Origin: Sciscionella sediminilitoris
GTDB lineage: Bacteria; Actinomycetota; Actinomycetes; Mycobacteriales; Pseudonocardiaceae
DNA: 64,000 nucleotides
NCBI RefSeq assembly: GCF_000737195.2
Contig: NZ_JALM01000038.1
Location: 24,443-88,442, forward strand
Direction: 5' to 3'
A program made the position numbers and the translations under genes. Positions 9,123 to 18,600 of this stretch are shown here, piece after piece; position 1 is the first letter of the stretch; the number at the start of each line of letters is the position of its first letter. The notes beneath the pieces were generated by a model that was not told the DNA's origin, searched no databases, and worked only from the letters and a program-made list of their open reading frames with translations.

Positions 9123-9743
9123 GTGACATGGCAGAACTACGGGGCATTCGCCGCGCTCGCGGTACTGGTGATCATCGTGCCGGGGCCGGATTTCGCGTTG
9201 ATCCTGAAGCATTCGCTACACGGTGGCCGGCGGGCGGGCCTAGCGGCGAGCGCCGGGATCACCACGAGCAATCTCATCCAGGGCAGCGCGGCGGCACTCG
9301 GGCTCGGGGCACTGATCGTGGCCAGCGAGCCGGTGTTCCTCGCGCTGCGCTGGGCGGGTATCGCCTATCTCGCCTTCCTCGGCGTGCAGGCGCTGCGCAG
9401 CGCGATCGCCGGGAACTACACCGCCCCCGCGGCCGAGACCGGTACCACCGCCCGGGTCTGGACGGCCTACCGCCAGGGTTTCCTGTCCAACATCACCAAT
9501 CCCAAGGTGCTCACCCTCTACCTCTCGGTGCTGCCGCAGTTCCTCGGCAACGGCACGACCGGCTTCGACGCGCTGCTGCTCGCCTATTCGCACGCGGTGC
9601 TCGGCCTAGTGTGGCTGCTGCTGGTGGTCACCGCGCTGCGCTGGATGCGCGGCTGGCTGACCCGCGCCAGGGTGCGCCGCTGGCTGGACGCGGTGACCGG
9701 CTGCGTGCTCATCGGTTTCGGCGTCCGGCTGGCCACCGAATAA
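9123..9743 (+). CDS. LysE/RhtB-family amino-acid or metabolite exporter
   Basis: This 206-residue membrane protein starts at GTG and shows the LysE/RhtB signature: a first hydrophobic helix followed by VPGPDFALILKHSLHGGRRAGLAASAGI, and later GFLSNITNPKVLTLYLSVLPQFL. About six transmembrane helices are visible. Family members export amino acids, homoserine lactones or similar small solutes by proton exchange; the substrate cannot be assigned. A strong bidirectional hairpin follows the gene, separating it from the convergent YhgE operon. Confidence 0.9.
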   Translation: MTWQNYGAFAALAVLVIIVPGPDFALILKHSLHGGRRAGLAASAGITTSNLIQGSAAALGLGALIVASEPVFLALRWAGIAYLAFLGVQALRSAIAGNYTAPAAETGTTARVWTAYRQGFLSNITNPKVLTLYLSVLPQFLGNGTTGFDALLLAYSHAVLGLVWLLLVVTALRWMRGWLTRARVRRWLDAVTGCVLIGFGVRLATE

Positions 9744-9771
9744 CCGGGCCACCGAATAACCGGCAGCAGAC

Positions 9772-9814
9772 AGCAGTGAGCGCCCGTGCTCCGGTCGCAC
9801 GGGCGCTCACTGTT
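9772..9814. terminator. bidirectional hairpin between LysE and YhgE genes
   Basis: A 16-bp perfect inverted repeat runs 9774-9789 against 9797-9812, with a 7-nt loop; one wobble and one A-T pair extend it to 9772-9814. The left arm begins CAGTGAGCGCCCGTGC. The two flanking genes converge on it, so it can end transcripts from both sides. Only a short TT follows on either strand. Confidence 0.8.
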
Positions 9815-9828
9815 CGGTTCTCGCTCGC

Positions 9829-11769
9829 CTAGATGCTCAGATCGGGCTTGAGCTTGGCGATGCTCCATTCGCGTTTTCGCTTGGCGAGGAAGGTGCTCAG
9901 GGCCAGCGCGGCGATCAGGTAGCCGGCGAGCACGAGCACCGAGCGCACCAGGTGCGCGTTGTCCCCACCGGTGATGGTCACCCGCAGTCCCTCGACGAGA
10001 TAGCTCATCGGCAGCACCGGATGCAGCGCTCTGAAGAACCCGGGCAGGGTCTCCGCCGGATAGGTGCCCGCGCAGGTGGTCAGCTGCAGCAACAGCAGGA
10101 TCAGGATCACCGCGCTGCCCACTCCGCCGAGCGCCACCCGGCACAGGTGTGCGATCGCGGTGAACGCGGCCGCGGCGAGCACCATGATCCCGAGCAGGGC
10201 CCACGGATATCGCGCATCCAGGCCGAGACCGAGGCTGACGACCACATCCAGGAGCACGGCGGCGAGCACACAACAGGTGGCCGCGGGGAGATAACCGGAG
10301 AACGCGACCACGAAGCTGTTCGCCTTGCTGGCCAGCGCGCGCTTGGAGATCGGGCGCAGCACGAGGAACGCGGTGATACCGAAGACCACGAGCGCGATGG
10401 AGAAGAAGAACGGCGTCAGCCCACGGCCATAGTTGTCCGCCGGGTGCAGGTTCTCGGTGGCCACGTCCACCGGGGAGGCGAGCGTGGCGGCGTTGTCCCG
10501 CTGCTGCTGCGAGGACAGCACCGGAAGCTGATCCTTCGCGTCCTTGAGCCCCTTGGACAGTTTGTCCGCCCCGCCGTGCAGGGTGCCGATCCCCTGATTG
10601 AGGCTCTTCGCGCCCGGAGTGGCCTGGCCGATCCCGTTGTCCAGGTCGCTCGCGCCCTTGGCCACGTCCTTGGCACCGTTGGAGAGCTGCTGCAGCTTGC
10701 CCGCCGCGCCACTGACCTGTGCCTGCAGCTGCGGGGCGTCCGCGGCGACCGCGGAGGCGCCCTGGGCCACCGAGGCGGTGCGGTTCTTCACGGTGCCCGC
10801 GGTCGCGTTGACCTGGTTCACCGAGGATGTGAGGTCACCGGCGATCTCGGCGAGCCGCTGATAGGCGGGATCGGACTGCACCTCGGGATGGTTCTGCCCG
10901 ACCTGGGTGATCCGCCCCTGGATGGTGTCCAGTTTCCCGGAGAACCGGTTGGACACATCGGAGGCCTTGCCCGCGAGGGTGGCCGCGTCGTTCGCCGCCG
11001 TCGACGCGGTACCGGTGATCGCGGGGATCGAGTCCGCGATCCGGTTGGCCACCGGGCCGACCCGGTCGTTGATCGTGCCGACCCCGTCGGCGACCTGCTG
11101 GGCTCCCGGGGCCAGTTTGTCCGCCCCCGCCTTGAGTTTGTCCAGCCCGGTGACGAGGTCCCCGCTGCCCTTTTGCGCGCTGCCGAGCCCGTCGCGCAAC
11201 TGGTCGGCGCCCTTCGAGGCGTCGGTGATGCCGTCGTGCAGCCGCTGCATGTTCCCGAACACGGACTGGAAATACGCCGAGACCGCGGCCGCGCTGATCT
11301 TGGTCTGCAGCTCGGACTGCACCGTCTGGGCCATCTTCCCGACGATGTAGCCGTTCGCGTCGTCCAGCGTGATCAGCATTCCCGCCCGCTGCGGGGTGCC
11401 GTTCGCCCCACTGGCCAGTTTGCGGGAGAAGTCCTCCGGTACCGAGATCTTGAAGTAGTAGCTGCCGTCGTGCACGCCGTTGTCGGCCTCGGCCCGCGAG
11501 ACGAAGTGCCAGTCGAAGATCCGGTCGTTGCGCAGCTCGTCGGTGAAGATCTTGCCCGCGTCCACGTGCTGGCCCTGCACGTCCACCGGCTTGTCCTCGT
11601 TCACCACGGCGACCGGGATCTGGTTGAGCTTGCCGTAGGGGTCCCAGTTCGCCCACAGATAGAGGCCGCCGTAGAGCAGCGGGACGAGCACGATGAACAC
11701 GAGCGCGGCCCGCTGCAGCGGTTTGCGGAACCGCCGGATCTCCTGCCATGCCAGCTTAAACGCCCGCAT
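9829..11769 (-). CDS. YhgE/Pip-domain membrane protein (ABC-2-like exporter or phage-infection-protein family)
   Basis: The 646-residue protein has one N-terminal transmembrane helix, a large extracytoplasmic region and about five C-terminal helices, the YhgE/Pip plan. The external part holds PYGKLNQIPVAVVNED, typical of the family start, and long helical, coiled repeats of the form GADQL/GAQQV/GASDL around residues 180-400. Similar proteins include Lactococcus Pip and ESX/type VII-linked components. Here it is translationally coupled (14 bp overlap) to an ABC-type ATPase, so a transport role is likely. Substrate unknown. Expression is probably set by the operator pair upstream of the ATPase gene. 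Confidence 0.85.
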   Translation of the reverse strand: MRAFKLAWQEIRRFRKPLQRAALVFIVLVPLLYGGLYLWANWDPYGKLNQIPVAVVNEDKPVDVQGQHVDAGKIFTDELRNDRIFDWHFVSRAEADNGVHDGSYYFKISVPEDFSRKLASGANGTPQRAGMLITLDDANGYIVGKMAQTVQSELQTKISAAAVSAYFQSVFGNMQRLHDGITDASKGADQLRDGLGSAQKGSGDLVTGLDKLKAGADKLAPGAQQVADGVGTINDRVGPVANRIADSIPAITGTASTAANDAATLAGKASDVSNRFSGKLDTIQGRITQVGQNHPEVQSDPAYQRLAEIAGDLTSSVNQVNATAGTVKNRTASVAQGASAVAADAPQLQAQVSGAAGKLQQLSNGAKDVAKGASDLDNGIGQATPGAKSLNQGIGTLHGGADKLSKGLKDAKDQLPVLSSQQQRDNAATLASPVDVATENLHPADNYGRGLTPFFFSIALVVFGITAFLVLRPISKRALASKANSFVVAFSGYLPAATCCVLAAVLLDVVVSLGLGLDARYPWALLGIMVLAAAAFTAIAHLCRVALGGVGSAVILILLLLQLTTCAGTYPAETLPGFFRALHPVLPMSYLVEGLRVTITGGDNAHLVRSVLVLAGYLIAALALSTFLAKRKREWSIAKLKPDLSI

Positions 11770-12421
11770 TGATTCCCTCCTCGGTTGCGCCGAGTTCGCA
11801 GACGGCCGCGCCGTAGCGGCGCGCGATGTCCGCTGAGTGTGTGCTCGCGATGACCGATACGCCGTATCCGCTGAGTTCGGCGAGTGCCGCCCAGATCCGC
11901 GCCTGCTGGGCCTGGGTCACCTGCGCGTCCACATCGTCCACGACGAGCGCGGACGGCTTGGCCGCGGCGGCGAGTGCCACGGCGAGCAGCGTCGCGTCAT
12001 CGGCGGGGAGTTCGCCGACGAAGGCGGCCCCGTCCACGCTGAGCCCGAGCACCCCGGCCGCCCACTCGTAGTCGATGGGTTTCCCGGCGAGCATCCCCGC
12101 CTCGGAGCGATGGTCGATCACCCGCAGGTCCGGCTCCAGCTCGGCGGCGCCGGTCACCCGCGCGACCGCGACCGCCTCGCGGACCGCGGACCGCCGGAGT
12201 TCCGCGTTGCCCCGCTCGTCGAGCACCCGCAGCGTTCCCGAGCTCGGCTTCGCGCGTCCAGCGAGCGCCAGCAACAGCATGGTCCGTCCGCTGCCCGAGG
12301 GTCCGGCCACCGCGGTCAGCGATCCGGTCGGCACGACGAGATCCACGCCGTTGAACACCCAGCCCCGCTTGGTTCCGAGGCTCAGGGCATCCGCGATCAA
12401 CACCGGAATCGACTCGTTCAT
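11756..12421 (-). CDS. degenerate ABC-type ATPase partnered with YhgE protein
   Basis: A 221-residue single ABC domain. The Walker A loop reads GPSGSGRTM, so the catalytic lysine is replaced by arginine (R46). The expected LSGGQ signature is not recognisable (ELPADDATLL occupies the place), and Walker B is LVVDD with Asp where the catalytic Glu is expected. The H-loop histidine is kept (IASTHS). The fold is probably retained, but ATP hydrolysis may be weak or absent. The 14 bp overlap with the YhgE gene implies a complex. A divergent ABC subfamily with unusual but working motifs is the alternative. Confidence 0.82.
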   Translation of the reverse strand: MNESIPVLIADALSLGTKRGWVFNGVDLVVPTGSLTAVAGPSGSGRTMLLLALAGRAKPSSGTLRVLDERGNAELRRSAVREAVAVARVTGAAELEPDLRVIDHRSEAGMLAGKPIDYEWAAGVLGLSVDGAAFVGELPADDATLLAVALAAAAKPSALVVDDVDAQVTQAQQARIWAALAELSGYGVSVIASTHSADIARRYGAAVCELGATEEGINAGV

Positions 12422-12475
12422 CGTCCGTGCCCCTCGCGGGAGCTGGCCAGCTCGATCACTGAGTTCCCCATTTCC

Positions 12476-12506
12476 GATACGGCTCGTATTCGATACGTTT
12501 CGTATC
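12476..12506. promoter_or_regulatory. two tandem 15-bp dyads, likely TetR-type operator for the YhgE operon
   Basis: Two copies of GATACGnnnCGTATY lie 16 bp apart: GATACGGCTCGTATT at 12476-12490 and GATACGTTTCGTATC at 12492-12506, the second a perfect 6-3-6 inverted repeat. They sit 55-85 bp upstream of the ATPase start. No regulator gene is adjacent, so the repressor would act from elsewhere. Confidence 0.65.
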
Positions 12507-12629
12507 CTAACGGGCATCTCACAGCCAGCAAGCGCGGGGCGAACCAGTGAACTCGCCGCTATTTCGCAGCGCAATCCGGTAATGCGGCGGACCACGGTGG
12601 CCCCGCGCACAGTGGCGGAATCGCCGAAT

Positions 12630-15600
12630 TCAGCGCCCGATTCCGGAGGGCTTCCGTTCCGCCGCGGTTTTCCCAGAAGACTGACCGGCGAGGAGTTCGC
12701 GCAGATGCTCGGCCACCTTGTTGACATTCGGCGGATCGAGCACGGAAAGGTGATGCCCCGGTGTGGGCACGATCTCCAATTCCTCGCCGAGCACCTCGTC
12801 CCACCCCTTCGGCAGATCGTGCCGGTCGAAAATGGGGTCGCGGATCCCGTCCTCCTGCCGGTCGGTGGCGCTGTAGAGCACTACGGGGGCGGACAGGTGC
12901 TGCGGGCGGAACCGTTGCAGTGCTTGCACATCCTCGTACGAGGTCCGCTGGTGCCGGATGATCGCGGGCGCGACCTCGGCATTGATGAACCCGTGCGATT
13001 CGATGTGCTCGATGATCGCGTCCACCTGCTCGTCCTCGCCGAGCCGGGCGATCTGCTCGTGCGGGATGTCGATCTCCATCCCGTAGTTCGCCCGCAGCAC
13101 ATCGCGGAATCTGGCGAACCGCAGCTCGAGCATGCCCACCTCGTCGAGCCCATCCGGCAGCGGGAGCGGAAGCAGCGTGTCGATCATCGCGACCAGTTCG
13201 ACCCGCTCCCCCTCGGCCGCCAGCTGGGCAGCGACCGCGTAGGCCAGCGCGCCGCCGAAGGACCAGCCGGCGAGCCGGTAGGGCCCGTGCGGCTGGATCT
13301 CACGCAGCAGCGGCAGATACACCGTGACCCGGTCGGTGATGTCCGGGTTTCCGTCCAGCCGGTCGAAGCCGTATACCGCGAGATCCGGATCGAGCTGGTC
13401 GACCAGCTGCCGGTACACGAGCGTGTCCCCGCCTCCGGGATGGAACAGGAAAAGCGGCTGACCGGATCCGGTTCCCGCACGCAGCACCCGCACCGGCTGG
13501 TCCGGGGTCTCCGGTTCCCGCACCAGCCCGGCGGCGCGCTCCACGGTCTCCGCCTCGCGCAGCGCGGCCACGGTGACCACGTGATCGCTTCGCCTGGTCA
13601 GTCGCTCGGCGATCTCCTCCATCGCGGCCTCATCGGCGATCTCGGTCCAGCGCTGGGTCATGCCGATCTCGGTGCCGAGCACCTCGGTGCCGACCGTCTC
13701 GAGCAGCCGCTCGGCCGCGTCCCGCGGTGGCACCAGCAGCGGCACCTCGCCGGGCGTGTCCGCGGCCTCGCCGAACACCGTCGCGCCCAGCCAGTCCCGC
13801 ACCTGCTCGATGCTGGCCCCGCGCAGCAGCAGCGAGGGCGGCAGCAGCGCACCGGTGTCGTGCTGCACGCTGTTCCGGATCCGCACCGCGACAAGGGAAT
13901 CCACCCCGATACTCGGCAGCGGGGCCCGGGTGTCGAGCGCCTCGCCCGGCACTCCGAGGATGTCGGCCACCCGGTCGAGCAGGCGCGCGGCGAGCAGTTC
14001 CCGTGCCCGTTCCGGTTCGAGCGAACGCAGCGCCGACACACCCGGCCAGTCGCCCTCGCCGGTCCGCCGACCGGCGAGCCGTTCCAGGAAGGGCCGCTCG
14101 GCCACGTAGTCGGGCAGCTTGTCGAGATGTTCCTCGAGCGGGCGATTCACCCCGATCGCGGTGACATCGGCGGCCAGCGCGGCTTCGAGGGCTTCGATGT
14201 TCTCGACCGGATCGGTGGTGCCGATATCGCCGAGCACCGATCCGTCCCGGACCGCTCCCGCCTTGGCCCACACGCCCCAGTTCACCGTGGTCCCGGGCAG
14301 CCCGAGCGCCCTGCGGTGCGCCACGATCGCGTCCAGGCAGGCGTTCGCGGGTGAGTAGGCGGCGTGCCCGGGGAAGCTGAGCACGCCCATCATCGAGGAG
14401 AACCCGGCCCAGAAGTCCAGTTCGTGTGCCCTGCTCGCCAGGTGCAGCCGCCACGCCCCGGCCACCTTCGGCAGCCAGACCCTGGCAAGCAGTTCCGCAT
14501 CGGCACGCAGCGCCACCCGGTCGTCGATCACCGCGGCGCCGTGCAGGACCCCGCGCAGCGGAACCGAGCCTTCGACCGCGGCGGCCACCAGGCGTTCGGC
14601 GACCCCTTCCTCGGCGATGTCCCCGGTCTCCACCCGGATCTCGGTGCCCTTGGCCGCCAGTTCCTCGATCACTTGGCGGGCCTCGGGTTTCGGCTCCGAG
14701 CGTCCATTGAGGACGATCCGCGCGGCGCCCGCCTCGGCGAGCCAGCCGGCCAGCACGAGCCCGATCCCGCCGAGGCCACCGGTGACCACATAGGCGCCGT
14801 CGGAACGGACCACGCTCCCCCGCTCCGGCTCCACCGCCAGCTCGGCGCGGGAAAGCCGCGCCACATAACGGTTCCCGGACCGCCAGGCGACCTCGTCCTC
14901 GCCCGTGTCCGCGGCCAGTTCCGCGGCTACCGTGGCGCAGTCCCCGGTGTCCTCGATGTCCACCCAGCTCGCGCGCAGTTCCGGGTGCTCGTAGGCGAGC
15001 AACCGCACGCTCGCGCGCACCGCGGCGGCCACCGGATCGACCGGGTCCCCGTCGCGCACCGCGGCGGCCCGGGTGGTCAGCAGCACCAGCCCGGTGTGCG
15101 CGGCGCCCGCGGTCACCAGGGTGCGCACCAGCTCGTAGAGCCGCTCGTACCACACGTGCCCTCCGGTGACCTCCATCCCGCGCGGGGCACAGAGAATCAC
15201 TTTGTCCGGCAAGGGATCCACGGTCTCGGTGACGGTGTATCCCGCCTGCCGCAGCGCCTCGTGCAGCGCCGGGTCACCGTCGAGCACGGCGACCGTTCCC
15301 GCGGCGGGCACTTCCTCGAGGAGGCGCTGTTCGAGCGGTCGCCGCTCCCATTCGAGGCGGTAGAGCTTGTCCGCGAGGGCGAGCGGGAGATCCTGCTCTC
15401 CACTTCGCACCCCGCGCAGCTCGCACAGCACCGAACCCGCCTCGTCGAGCAGCACGCCGTCCGTCCCGTCCCCGCGCAGCCGCACCGCCGCGGCGGGGTC
15501 TCCGTACAGCCGCACCGAGGCCACCTCGGTCGCCGCGCCGAGCACTTCGCTGAGCACATCCGGTGCGCACAGCCAGCCGCTGGCGCGCTCCTCGAGCTCG

Positions 15601-18600
15601 AGCTGCCGCTCCGGCCCCTCCACCGTGGACGGTTCGCTATCCGCGGGCCGGAGCACGAGCCGCGCGTGGGTGCGCGCGGGCGCCCCGCCGACCCGCGAGG
15701 TGATCGTGAGGACCGCCGAGTTCCCGGTCTGTTCCGCGAGGCTGCACACCCGCGCCTGTTCGCCGAGCGGCAGCCCGCGCAGCAGCCGCAGTTCCTCGAT
15801 CGCCACCGGGCGGTCACCGAACAGCGGTGCCGCGGCCGCGCGGGCCATCTCCACGTATTCGGCCGCGCCGAGGTGGGTACCCAGCCAGGGCAGCTGTTCG
15901 GCTTCGGGCAGCCGTTCCCGTTGCCACACATGGGTTTTCCCGTCCGGCATCCGGACGTGGGTGCCCAGCAGCCGGTGACCGCCGCCCGCGTCGGGTTCGC
16001 GCACCCAGTGCGAGCGCCGCCGCCACGGCGGAAGCGGCAGGTCCACGATCCGCCCGGACTGGGTGGCCGCGCCGAACCCGGCCAGCTGCGCGGCGGCCAG
16101 TTCGGTGTGGAACCGCAGGCACGCCGGCTCGTCCCTGCGCAGGCTGTCGAGCACCGTCGCACCGCGATTGCCCGCATCGGCGAGCACATCCGCGGTCGCC
16201 CCGGCGAGCACCGGATGCGGGGAGATCTCCACGAACACGTCGAATCCATCGGCCGCGGCCGCCTCGACCGCCGCGGCGAACCGCACCGGTTCGCGCAGGT
16301 TCTGCCCCCAGTAGCCCGCGTCGAAGCTCCGCGCGGCCCGCGGATCGGTACCGACCGTGTGATAGCACGGGATGTCCGGCTCGGCGACCGTGATCCCGGC
16401 AAGCCCGGCGCTCAGCTCACCGACGAAGGGATCCAGCACCGGGGAATGCGCCGGAGCGGTCACCTTGACCAGTTTCGCCGACACCCCAAGGGATTCCGCC
16501 TTCGCGACAACCCGGTGCACGGCCTCGGTCGCCCCGGAGATCACCGTGCTCGAGCGGGAGTTGATCGCGGCGATCCCGGCCTCGGGTTCGGCGCCCAGCA
16601 GTTCCTCGACCGAGGCCTGGGGCAGCGCGATACTCGCCATGGTGCCGAATTCGGTGACCGAGTCCAGGATCCGCGAGCGCGCGGCGATGACCTTGACCGC
16701 ATCGGGAAGTTCGAGTGCCCCGCACACCACGGCCGCGGCCACCTCGCCCATCGAGTGCCCGAGCACCGCGGCGGGGGTCTGCCCGTACGAGCGCCACAGC
16801 GCGGCGAGGCCGAGCTGCATCGCGAACAGCACCGGTTGCACGCGTGCCATGCTCACCGGCTCCTGGTCCGTGGTGATCAGTTCGCGGACCGAGAAGCCGC
16901 ATTCCGCGGCCACCAAGGGTTCCAGTTCGTCGATCGCGGCGGCGAACGCGGGCTCGGTGGCCAGCAGCTCGGTGCCCATGCCCGCCCACTGGGAGCCCTG
17001 ACCGGAGAACACCCACACCGGACCGGTCGCCCGGGCGCGGCGGCCCTCGAGGACCGCGGCCGAGGACGCCGGTTCCCGCCCGGCGGCCAGGGCCCGCAGC
17101 CCCTCGGTCAGACCCGCGGCGTCCTCGGCGACCACGGCCCGGCGCACCGGGCCGGAGAACCGCCGCGCACAGCTGTGGGCCAGATCGCCGGGGTCCCCGG
17201 AACCGAGCCAGTCGGCGAGTGCGCCCGCGTATTCGGCCAGCCGACCGGAATCCGCCTCACCGAGCAGCACCCGGTACGGGCCGGTGTGCCGCTCCTGTTC
17301 CGGAACCGGTTCCGCCTGCCGCACCACGATGTGCGCGTTCGTGCCGCCGAATCCGAAACCGGAGACACCGGCGACCGCGGGTTCCGCGCGCCGCAGCGGG
17401 AACGGTTCGGCGGCCACGGCGAGCCCGAGACCGGCGAAGTCGATATGCGGGTTCGGCGCCGAGTAGTTCAGCGAGGCGGGGAGTTCGCCGTGTCCCAGTG
17501 CGAGCACGGTCTTGATCACCCCGGCGATCCCGGCAGCGGCCTCGAGATGCCCCAGATTTCCCTTCACCGAGCCGATCCGGAGCGGTTCGCGGTCTCCACC
17601 GCCGAGCACCGCACCGAGCGCGCGGGCCTCGATCGGATCGCCGAGCAGCGTTCCCGTCCCGTGCGCCTCCACGAAGTCCACCCGGGCCGGATCGACCCCG
17701 GCATCGGCGTAGGCCGCGCGCAGCACCGCTTGCTGTGCCTCGACGTTCGGCGCGGTGAGTCCGTTGGTGCGGCCATCGGAGTTCACCGCGGAACCGGCGA
17801 GCACGGCGAGCACCCGGTCGCCGTCCGCACGCGCATCGGCGAGCCGCTTGAGTACGAGCACCCCGGCCCCCTCGGCGCGCACGATACCGTCGGCGTCCGC
17901 GGAGAACGGGCGGCAGCGCCCGCTCGGCGAGCTCACCCCGAGTTTGTCGAAGCTGGCCGTGACCGCGGGGCCGAGCAGCAGGTTCGCGCCACCGGCGAGC
18001 GCGTACCGGCAGTCCCCGGCACGCAGCCCACGGATCGCGTTGTGCACCGCGACGAGCGAGGAGGAACAGGCTGTGTCCACCGCCATGCTCGGACCGCGCA
18101 GATCGAAGGCGTAGGAGAGCCGGTTCGCCGCGACCGCGAGCGAACCACCCGTGGCGCACCAGGCATCGGCCGAGCGCGGATCGGCGAGCCCGCGGTGCGC
18201 GTACTCATTGCCGCTGATTCCGATGTACACCCCGGTTTCGGTGCCCCGCAGGGAATCCGGGGACACCGCCGCGTGCCCCAGTGCCTCCCGCGCCACCTCG
18301 AGCAGCATCCGCTGCTGGGGATCCATCCGGCGCGCCTCGGCGGGACTGATCGCGAAGTACTCGGCGTCGAACTCGTCGATCCCGGTCAGGTAACCGCCCG
18401 CAGTGCTCGCCGCGGACTCGTCGGCCCAGCGCCCGCGCGGCACGGTGGAAACCGCGTCGGTGCCCGAACGCAGCAGTTCCCAGAAGGCCTCCGGACCGTC
18501 CACCGCACCGGGGAAGCGGCAGCCGATCCCGATCACCGCGATCGCGTCATCCGGTTGCCCGGCAACGGTTTCCGGAACCTCGGCGGTTTCCCGTCCGGTA

